6,180 nucleotides of DNA from Oscillospiraceae bacterium. Lineage in GTDB: Bacteria > Bacillota > Clostridia > Oscillospirales > Acutalibacteraceae. Position numbers and translations under genes: made by a program. This document shows positions 1 through 5,476 of the stretch, piece after piece (within the stretch, counting starts at the first letter, position 1; each line of letters starts with the position of its first letter). Under the pieces are notes generated by a model that worked only from the letters and a program-made list of their open reading frames with translations, did no database searches and was not told where the DNA came from. The stretch is taken from contig CACYHJ010000256.1 of assembly GCA_902774165.1 (NCBI GenBank), forward strand, positions 1 to 6,180, given 5' to 3'.

Positions 1-234
1 GGCGCGGCTGCGCTGATGCGCCCGTCAAAAAGCGTCTGCGACATGGAGGTCAAGAGCTTGAAGAAAAAATTCAAAGACAAAAAATTTGCCGCCGGCTGCT
101 CGCGGGACGTGATTCTTGCCGGGGCGGAAAAGCTCGGCTGGGAGCCGGACAGGCTCTTTCGCGAAACGATCGACGCGATGCGTTCCTGCGAGGACGGCGT
201 CAACAGGGAAATGATCGGGCTATTCGGAGAATAA
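1..234 (+). CDS. HD-superfamily hydrolase, C-terminal end (5' truncated by window)
   Basis: The reading frame is open from base 1 (first residues GAAALMRPSKS) to a TAA at 232-234, so the ATG at 16 is internal and the true start lies upstream. The visible 77 residues resemble the C-terminal part of predicted HD-superfamily hydrolases (the COG2316-like group widespread in Firmicutes). These share an 'ALxRPSKSxxDxEVKSxKKKxKDKxFAAGxxR' stretch, followed by a 'GAExLGxxxDxLxxxTIxAMR' helix. The metal-binding HD motifs themselves would be upstream and are not visible, so catalysis cannot be checked. The family is cytoplasmic and its substrate is not established; a phosphohydrolase on nucleotides is the usual guess. 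The next gene starts 15 bases after this stop and its ribosome binding site abuts the stop codon, so the two are probably co-transcribed. The family call comes from recalled sequence similarity, not from a search. Confidence 0.8.
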   Translation, partial: GAAALMRPSKSVCDMEVKSLKKKFKDKKFAAGCSRDVILAGAEKLGWEPDRLFRETIDAMRSCEDGVNREMIGLFGE

Positions 235-240
235 AAGGGG
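234..240 (+). promoter_or_regulatory. Ribosome binding site of the GH-like gene
   Basis: AAAGGGG begins on the last base of the upstream TAA stop and lies 9 bases before the ATG at 250. This supports that ATG as the start and suggests translational coupling with the HD hydrolase gene. Confidence 0.75.
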
Positions 241-249
241 TTTGCGGAC

Positions 250-1785
250 ATGGAAAACAAAAAACTTCTGATCGGCTACAACAATTTTGAGGGGCACTGC
301 CTTGCGGGCCGCCCGGACTTCTTCGAGCCCGCGCGGATCTGCGGCGGCGTGGATTTCATTAACTGCCACGCGGATCAGGGCGCCGAGCCGGTGCCCGAAC
401 AGCTTGAGAAGGCGAAGCTCACCGCGCAGAAGCTCAAGGAGCTCTGCGACGATTTTATCGTGAATTTCGAGGGCTCGAATTTCGAACGGGACATTGTGAC
501 CGAGGACGGGCACGACTGGGCGAACCGCCCGGACGGCACGCACCGGGTGGATCTCCCCGACGGCTTCCTTGACGCGATGAACAACGAGGGCACCCTCGCG
601 GCGATGATGTACGACGAGTTCGAGCACACGATCATCAACCGCAACCTGTCGATCCGCATGGCGAAGAAGGGCGATATTCCCGTCTTCCCCGTGAACGGCG
701 ACGGCGACCTGGACGCGGCGGCGGAAACGCTCGACGCGCAGCTGCGGGAATACGTCGCCCAGCTCAAAGCAAAGGGCGCGCCCGCCGTCGTGGGCGAGCA
801 CGTCTTCCCCGTGCTGTTCCACCGCTTCGCCTCCTGCGGGATCATCCCGAATTTCAAGTCTCAGAAGGAATCAATCTCAAACGTGCAGTTCTCCATCGCG
901 GCGGGCGCGGCGCTCGAATACGGCACGCCGCTGTTCAACTGCGTGGATCTGTGGTACCGCATGACCTTCCCCGGGCACAGCCCCGAGGAGATGTACAACA
1001 ACCTGAAATTCGCCTATTACGCCGGCGTGAACCGCGTTTACGTCGAGGCTTCGAGCGGCTTCTACAGCAAAAACGAGGCGGGCGAGGAGGTATTCAACCG
1101 CTACGGCGAGCTGTATACGCAGTTTGTGAAGGAATACCGCGGCAAAGAGCGCGCCTACGACGTGCAGGACTACCGCCCCGAGATCGGCGTGATCCGTATG
1201 GACGACACCTTCTGGGGTCAGGGGAAATGCTTCGGCTTCTGGCGCGGCATCCTCTTCGGCGATCCGTCGCTTAAGATTAAAAACGAAAACAAAGAATTCG
1301 TCCGCGTGATGAACCTGATCACCCACGGCGCCACCGGCAACGGCGCTTTGGCGCTGAGCAAGATCGAGCCCCATTCGCTGCTGCCCCATTATTCCTTCGC
1401 ACCCATGAACGGCGCGGCGGTCTTCGACGAAAAAGTACCGAAGGACAAGCTGGAATCGCTGAAGCTCTGCTTCCTCTGCGGGCACAAAGTCAGCAAGGAG
1501 ACGTTTGCCGCATTGAAAGAGCTTGTCAGAGAAAACGGCCTGACTGTCGTCACGACGGGCCGGCTGCTGGACGCGGAGCTTTACGCGAAAGTGAATTCCG
1601 ATTTCTGCGAGATCAAAGACGGCGAGGGCGTCTGGATCGTGGTGAACGATTTCAGAACGCCGAAGCTCAGGACCCGCGTCCGCGGTTTCCTGGGGCCGAA
1701 GGACGAGATCCGTCTGCCCTTCACCACCGGAACGGTGAGGCTGAAGATCAAAGATAAGGGCAACGCGATTGAAGTTGTTGAATAA
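250..1785 (+). CDS. Uncharacterised cytoplasmic protein, probable TIM-barrel glycoside hydrolase-like fold
   Basis: This 511-residue protein starts at an ATG with a well-placed ribosome binding site. It has no signal peptide or membrane segment, so it should be cytoplasmic. I do not recognise a named family. Residues 1-340 look like an alpha/beta barrel, with short hydrophobic strands ending in acidic or aromatic residues: FIVNFEGSNFE (69-79), AAMMYDEFEH (117-126), DIPVFPVNGDGD (142-153), AVVGEHVFPVLFH (179-191), PLFNCVDLWYR (227-237) and VNRVYVEASSGFY (260-272). Glu74, Glu123, Glu183 and Glu266 are candidate active-site acids, but none can be assigned. Residues about 390-440 (LESLKLCFLCGHKVSKETFAALKELVRENGLTVVTTG in shortened view: CFLCGHKVSKETF, then LVRENGLTVVTTG) resemble the glutamine-amidotransferase-like fold of the GH42 beta-galactosidase trimerisation domain. 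A beta-rich tail (460-511) follows. Barrel plus such a domain suggests a sugar-active enzyme. The fold assignment is inference, and the gene could be another barrel enzyme. Confidence 0.6.
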   Translation: MENKKLLIGYNNFEGHCLAGRPDFFEPARICGGVDFINCHADQGAEPVPEQLEKAKLTAQKLKELCDDFIVNFEGSNFERDIVTEDGHDWANRPDGTHRVDLPDGFLDAMNNEGTLAAMMYDEFEHTIINRNLSIRMAKKGDIPVFPVNGDGDLDAAAETLDAQLREYVAQLKAKGAPAVVGEHVFPVLFHRFASCGIIPNFKSQKESISNVQFSIAAGAALEYGTPLFNCVDLWYRMTFPGHSPEEMYNNLKFAYYAGVNRVYVEASSGFYSKNEAGEEVFNRYGELYTQFVKEYRGKERAYDVQDYRPEIGVIRMDDTFWGQGKCFGFWRGILFGDPSLKIKNENKEFVRVMNLITHGATGNGALALSKIEPHSLLPHYSFAPMNGAAVFDEKVPKDKLESLKLCFLCGHKVSKETFAALKELVRENGLTVVTTGRLLDAELYAKVNSDFCEIKDGEGVWIVVNDFRTPKLRTRVRGFLGPKDEIRLPFTTGTVRLKIKDKGNAIEVVE

Positions 1786-1817
1786 ATTCTGATTTATCGC
1801 GCTGACGCGCCGTTGCT

Positions 1818-1895
1818 TCGTGACTCGTGACTCGTGACTCGGAAACCGCAAGGATACGCTCTGCGTCTGGGTTTATGAAACGAATCACGAATCAC
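1818..1895. repeat. Heptad-repeat inverted element forming a long hairpin in the leader of the EEP gene
   Basis: The left arm holds three tandem copies of GTGACTC (1820-1840), preceded by TC and followed by G. The right arm holds two copies of CGAATCA (1881-1894), which reads GTGATTC-like on the other strand. Bases 1827-1841 pair with 1881-1895 at 13 of 15 positions; both mismatches are the C/T difference between the two heptads. Inside, AAACC (1843-1847) can pair with GGTTT (1870-1874), and ACGC (1856-1859) with GCGT (1863-1866) around a TCT loop, so the whole 69 bases can fold as one interrupted hairpin. It ends 2 bases before the ribosome binding site of the next gene. There is no T tract, so it is not a standard terminator. 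It could be a dispersed REP/MITE-like element or a leader structure. Confidence 0.7.
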
Positions 1896-1897
1896 CA

Positions 1898-1904
1898 GAA
1901 AGGA
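1898..1904 (+). promoter_or_regulatory. Ribosome binding site of the EEP gene
   Basis: GAAAGGA lies 10 bases before the ATG at 1915. It fixes the start so that the protein begins directly with its signal peptide. Confidence 0.75.
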
Positions 1905-1914
1905 TCCTGTAATA

Positions 1915-3261
1915 ATGAAAAAATTATTGTCTTTAATTCTTGCCGCGCTGCTCGCGCTGCCGTTCGGCTTCGCCGCAGGCGCGGCGGATACGGGCGCACA
2001 GACCGGCACGCTGAAATTCATCGCCTACAACGTCTCGGGCATCCCGCTGGTCGGCAATTTTCAGGGCACTGTCTACACCTCGACAAAAGAGCGCGCCCAG
2101 CTGATCGGCAAGCTTCTGAACGGCGGTCTGACGCCGGAGACGATCAGGGAGCTATTCGAAAACGCGGACGATTCGCTGATCCGTCTCATTCTCGACGGCG
2201 CGGACGAGACGCTTCTCGCAAAGCTGCTGAAGGGCGGGACGATCGAGGAACTGATCGAGAATATCCGGCAGGGGCTCGCCGACCCGACGCTGATCCTGCA
2301 GCTGATCAGGAACGCCGACAAGGAGCTGCTTGACAAGCTTTTTGAGAGCGCGGGGCTTACGCCCGTGTGGGATATCCTGAACGAGACCGACGCGGATCTG
2401 ATCGGCACCGAAGAGGATTTCAACGGCGCAGACGCGCTTGCCGCCGAAATGGTGAATTATCCCTATCGCACCTATACCAGCGGCGGGCTCGCGCAGGGAC
2501 AGGGGCTCAATCTTTATTCCAGATACAAGATTTACAACGTCGAACGCGTTCGGTGGAGAAAGGAATACGGCACGATCTCCGGCTCGATGGACGCGCTGTC
2601 AAACAAAGGCTTCGTCTATGCTCTCGTCGAGCTCGCCGAAGGCGTATACTTCAACGTGATCAACGTGCATATGGACGCGGGATATGATCTTCTCTCCGTT
2701 CAGGCGCGCGCCGACAACTTCAGGCAGCTTGCGGAATACATCAACACGAAGCTGGACGACGGCAGGGCGCTGATCATACAGGGCGATTTCAACTTCAAGT
2801 TCAAACGCGAGCTGGAGGATGATCTTTACAACAATCTGCTGGTTCCCACGGGCATGAAGGACGTGTGGGCGGAGCTCTCAAACAACGGTCTTTACGACAC
2901 GTCGGATCCGGCGTTTGATAAGAATGCTCCCGGAGACGACCTGGACCGTATCATTTACCGCAGCGGGGATTATATGCAGATCACGCCCGTTTCAAAGACC
3001 GTGCCGCCGCTCACCGGCGAAAACGGCGAGCGGTATACCGACCACAATCCGATGCTGACGGAGTTCGAATACGTGATCACCGGCTCGGAGCCGACGCCGA
3101 AAAATCTTGCCGAGCCCGCGCCGATGGACGCGATGACGCTGGTGATCCGGGAGATTATCTGGACGTTTATCCGCCTGATCCAGGCAGTGGCCGGTCTGAT
3201 CGAGCTCCCCTATCTCGCCGCACAGGGCGTTGATATGCTGGTTCACGGCAAGATGCCGTAA
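1915..3261 (+). CDS. Secreted endonuclease/exonuclease/phosphatase (EEP) family enzyme with helical insertion
   Basis: This 448-residue protein starts with a signal peptide: MKK, a hydrophobic core at 4-20, and likely cleavage near AGAA (21-24). The EEP metal-dependent phosphodiesterase fold is shown by its motifs in order: Asn39 in IAYNVSG, Glu166/Glu167 in IGTEEDF, His252 in NVHMDA, Asp291 and Asn293 in QGDFNF, Asp344 in DDLDRI, and the terminal Asp376-His377 in YTDHNP. All expected catalytic positions are present, so it is likely active outside the cell. The family includes DNases, sphingomyelinases and inositol phosphatases; the NVSGIP and TEEDF contexts recall the sphingomyelinase-like branch, but the substrate is not settled. 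Unusually, about 85 leucine-rich, acidic helical residues (69-152) separate the catalytic Asn and Glu motifs. Residues 404-443 form a hydrophobic or amphipathic tail. No cysteine is present. The gene ends before a strong terminator and may have its own transcription unit or follow the GH-like gene across a 129-bp gap. Confidence 0.88.
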   Translation: MKKLLSLILAALLALPFGFAAGAADTGAQTGTLKFIAYNVSGIPLVGNFQGTVYTSTKERAQLIGKLLNGGLTPETIRELFENADDSLIRLILDGADETLLAKLLKGGTIEELIENIRQGLADPTLILQLIRNADKELLDKLFESAGLTPVWDILNETDADLIGTEEDFNGADALAAEMVNYPYRTYTSGGLAQGQGLNLYSRYKIYNVERVRWRKEYGTISGSMDALSNKGFVYALVELAEGVYFNVINVHMDAGYDLLSVQARADNFRQLAEYINTKLDDGRALIIQGDFNFKFKRELEDDLYNNLLVPTGMKDVWAELSNNGLYDTSDPAFDKNAPGDDLDRIIYRSGDYMQITPVSKTVPPLTGENGERYTDHNPMLTEFEYVITGSEPTPKNLAEPAPMDAMTLVIREIIWTFIRLIQAVAGLIELPYLAAQGVDMLVHGKMP

Positions 3262-3395
3262 CCGGAACGAAGGGGCGAAAACAGTCAGGAACAGAACGAT
3301 ACTGCATCCCGCGCCGGCGTGAAAAAACGCCAGGATTCTCAGGATTTCCGGGCGGCAAACGCCCCGGAGCCCCGGACGTGCGCCGGGATTTTGCG

Positions 3396-3432
3396 AAAAA
3401 AAACAGATCTGCGTTTCACAGATCTGTTTTTT
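3396..3432. terminator. Bidirectional rho-independent terminator between convergent genes
   Basis: CAGATCTG (3404-3411) pairs perfectly with CAGATCTG (3419-3426) around a 7-base loop. Eight A residues (3396-3403) precede the stem and six T residues (3427-3432) follow it, so A/T pairing can extend it to 14 bp. On the + strand the T run ends the EEP transcript; on the - strand the A run becomes the U tract and ends the DUF4838 transcript. The rest of the 198-bp gap (3262-3459) holds no gene I can support. It has a short GGCGT/ACGCC hairpin (3316-3331) without a T tract and a GC-rich imperfect hairpin (3347-3368). Confidence 0.92.
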
Positions 3433-3459
3433 GTTGTTCCGCCGGGATTCCGAACCGGT

Positions 3460-5385
3460 TTATCCGCCGACAGAATCCGCGTTGATTCTGCAGGCGATCT
3501 TATAATACAGACCGAACAGGGTAAGCAGAGGCGTGAAGAATTCCAGCACCTTGCTGAAGAACAGGCGCACGTGCGCGGGCTGCTCGTCGTCCTCGTAGTC
3601 TCTCCACTCGTTTGCCGGGACGTACCGGATGCAGATGCAGTCGAGATAATCGCCGTAACCGCCCTCGTTGATCCCCATGACGCCGAAGGCCTGAAGATCC
3701 TCGAAGAGCTTCTCGTTCTCATCAAAGCGTTTGTTATTCAGAATGGAGAACTCCCCTTTCCGCTCGCTGGACTTCCAGAAGCGCCAGGACAGCTCCGAAC
3801 GCTCGACGTGTTCGAGCGTCGTTTCGTTCTCTGCTGCGGCTTCCTTCGCGGCGTTCCAGAGCGCATCGATCTTCGCGACGTCCTTTTCGCTGAAATCAAA
3901 GCTCTGCCCGGTGCCGGCGCCAATGCCGATGTGGTTCCCCTTTCTTGTGGCGGAGGCGATATGCTTTTCGAGAATCGTTTTGATATTCTCCCAGCCGGGG
4001 CCGTAGTAGGCCGCAAGGAAACCGTCGACCTCTCGGTCGAGGTCACAGTAGGGCTCCTGAAGGCTCTTCGCGATCATGTAGGCGCGAAGCTCGCCGAATT
4101 CCGTGTCACACCAGCTGATATAATACGCGCCCTCTTCGTAGACGCCCTTGACGTTGTTCTCATAGAACACCTGAATGTTGCGCTGGATCACGTCGAAATC
4201 GGGGAATACGATGCAGGTATTGCTGTAATTCGTCGTGTAATCCCAGACATAGATGCGGTCGCAGATTTTCGACCAGTCGGAGAGGTCTTTCATCAGAGCG
4301 ACGTTCCGTTCGCAGGAAGGATCATCCAGCGCGTGGCAGAAGCAGCACTCGATGGTGCACAGGCGCACGATCACGTTGTCGCGCGGGACGATGCCCGTGG
4401 GCGCCTGACGGGTATACTGATAGGCGAAGGTGTCGATGGCGATATTGTCGTAACCGGCGGCCTTGACCGCGTCGGCAATCTGATTGACAAAGTTGATCAT
4501 CGTCGCGGACTGCACACCGCCGTGCTCCGCCTCAAAGGCCTTGCAGCGGTCGCACTCGCAGTAATTGTAGTTGTCGTTCTGCGTCACGGAGATGATCTGA
4601 ACCGACGCGTTCGGGTCGTGCCGCTGCGCCGCAATGTTCAGCACGTTGCGCGTCGCGATCTCAAGGACGGCGGGATCGGTCAGGCAGGGCTGGTCGGTGG
4701 TGCGCTCCCCGTTGTGCAGCGCCAGCTGCTCGGGATTGGAATCCTTATGCGCTGCGGTCTCGCAAAGGCCGCCCATGGTGTGGCAGAAGCCGCCGAGATA
4801 ATTGACGGTGCCGCCCATTTCGGCGGACAGAGAGCGATAGGTGCCGCCGTTCAGTCCGTTCGCCATGGAGTATTCCGCGTTGCAGGGGCTGCGCCAGTCG
4901 GTATCTGTGTACTCAAAGAACGGAGCATAGGAAATCTCGGCGTCCGCGGGAATCTGAACGCTTTCCGCCGTCGGGAGAACGGTGATATCCGCCGTATAGA
5001 CCTTGCGGCCGAAGAACTCTTCCAGGAGGCGGTACGCGCCCGCCTGCAGGCCGCGCACGCCCGCGCCGTTGAGATGGAGGTTTCCGTCGACGGCCTTGAT
5101 CAGATAGCCGTTGTCCGCGATCTCCGACGCGTCCAGCGCCGACGCGGAGCCGACGGCGATATAATGTCCCGCGGGCTCGCTGACAACGGCGATTTCCGTG
5201 CCGAAGACCTCGGAGAGGCCGCTTTGCAGCTTTTGGGCGGCAAAGGTTTCATAGGAGGTCGGCGAAGCGGGAACCAGAATCGACCAGGTCCCGTCCACAA
5301 TCACGCCGCCGTCCGCGGCATATGCGGGCAGCATACCGCCGAGGATCAGCAGGGCGCACAGAAACAGGGAAACAACTTTTTTCAT
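3460..5385 (-). CDS. Secreted DUF4838 protein with GH67/GH20-like N-terminal domain
   Basis: This 641-residue protein begins with a signal peptide (MKKVVSLFLCALLILGG, cleavage near AYA-AD at 21-25). Residues about 30-140 match the small alpha/beta domain found before the barrel in GH67 and GH20 enzymes, including HYIAVGS (74-80) and HLNGAGVRGLQAGAYRLLEEFFG (split: HLNGAGVRG 104-112, AYRLLEEFFG 117-126). Residues about 150-465 match DUF4838: ISVTQNDNYNYCECDRC (265-281), RIYVWDYTTNY (377-387), VKGVYEEGAYY (412-422), ELRAYMIAKSL (432-442) and VDGFLAAYYGPG (453-464). DUF4838 is found in polysaccharide-use loci and is thought to be glycoside hydrolase-like, but I know of no settled activity; Glu418/Glu419 are plausible active-site residues. 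The mature protein has 19 cysteines, with clusters CxCxxC (276-281) and CxxxCCxC (343-350). A hydrophobic tail spans 605-632. It lies downstream of the GH94 gene but has its own promoter in the 91-bp gap. Confidence 0.85.
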   Translation of the reverse strand: MKKVVSLFLCALLILGGMLPAYAADGGVIVDGTWSILVPASPTSYETFAAQKLQSGLSEVFGTEIAVVSEPAGHYIAVGSASALDASEIADNGYLIKAVDGNLHLNGAGVRGLQAGAYRLLEEFFGRKVYTADITVLPTAESVQIPADAEISYAPFFEYTDTDWRSPCNAEYSMANGLNGGTYRSLSAEMGGTVNYLGGFCHTMGGLCETAAHKDSNPEQLALHNGERTTDQPCLTDPAVLEIATRNVLNIAAQRHDPNASVQIISVTQNDNYNYCECDRCKAFEAEHGGVQSATMINFVNQIADAVKAAGYDNIAIDTFAYQYTRQAPTGIVPRDNVIVRLCTIECCFCHALDDPSCERNVALMKDLSDWSKICDRIYVWDYTTNYSNTCIVFPDFDVIQRNIQVFYENNVKGVYEEGAYYISWCDTEFGELRAYMIAKSLQEPYCDLDREVDGFLAAYYGPGWENIKTILEKHIASATRKGNHIGIGAGTGQSFDFSEKDVAKIDALWNAAKEAAAENETTLEHVERSELSWRFWKSSERKGEFSILNNKRFDENEKLFEDLQAFGVMGINEGGYGDYLDCICIRYVPANEWRDYEDDEQPAHVRLFFSKVLEFFTPLLTLFGLYYKIACRINADSVGG

Positions 5386-5394
5386 GTCTTCTTA

Positions 5395-5400
5395 TCCTTT
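5395..5400 (-). promoter_or_regulatory. Ribosome binding site of the DUF4838 gene
   Basis: On the - strand AAAGGA lies 9 bases before the ATG whose first base is 5385. This supports the start that gives an intact signal peptide. Confidence 0.8.
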
Positions 5401-5429
5401 CTCTATTTGTTTGATTATTATTTTAGCAA

Positions 5430-5460
5430 ATTATACAATAAATTGCAAGACGTCAGACAA
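5430..5460 (-). promoter_or_regulatory. Sigma-A type promoter for the DUF4838 gene
   Basis: Reading the - strand, a perfect TATAAT -10 box occupies 5435-5430. A TTGTCT -35-like box (4 of 6 to consensus) lies at 5460-5455, giving a 19-base spacer, slightly long. The region is sharply more AT-rich than the flanking genes. Transcription would start near 5423, leaving a leader of about 38 bases. The -10 box is convincing; the -35 assignment is less certain. Confidence 0.65.
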
Positions 5461-5470
5461 AATTCGTCTT
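5447..5470. promoter_or_regulatory. Inverted repeat over the -35 box, candidate operator
   Basis: AAGACG (5447-5452) and CGTCTT (5465-5470) form a perfect 6-bp dyad with a 12-base centre that contains the -35-like box. Its position fits a regulator-binding site controlling the DUF4838 promoter. It could instead be a weak stem downstream of the GH94 stop, since the hairpin is short and lacks a proper U tract. A dyad of this size can also arise by chance. Confidence 0.35.
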
Positions 5471-5476
5471 ATTTTC

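Noticed and set aside
1769..1797. TTGAAG ... ATTTAT as a promoter for the EEP gene
   Set aside because: The -10 match is poor and part of the site lies in the preceding coding sequence. I could not support a promoter in the 129-bp gap.
1782..1810. Small dyads ATAAAT/ATTTAT and GCGC/GCGC after the GH-like gene as a possible terminator
   Set aside because: The stems are 4-6 bp with no following T tract, so they do not form a convincing terminator.
877..1851. 324-codon - strand open frame opposite the GH-like gene
   Set aside because: It is low-complexity, rich in Arg/Val/Ala/His, without motifs or a supported start, and its N-terminus runs into the heptad repeat. It is a shadow frame.
1818..1895. 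Heptad repeats as a CRISPR array
   Set aside because: The units are 7 bp, directly adjacent, and have no spacers.
3347..3368. GC-rich imperfect hairpin after the EEP gene as a second terminator
   Set aside because: It has a bulge and no T tract on either strand. The A/T-flanked hairpin at 3396-3432 explains termination better.
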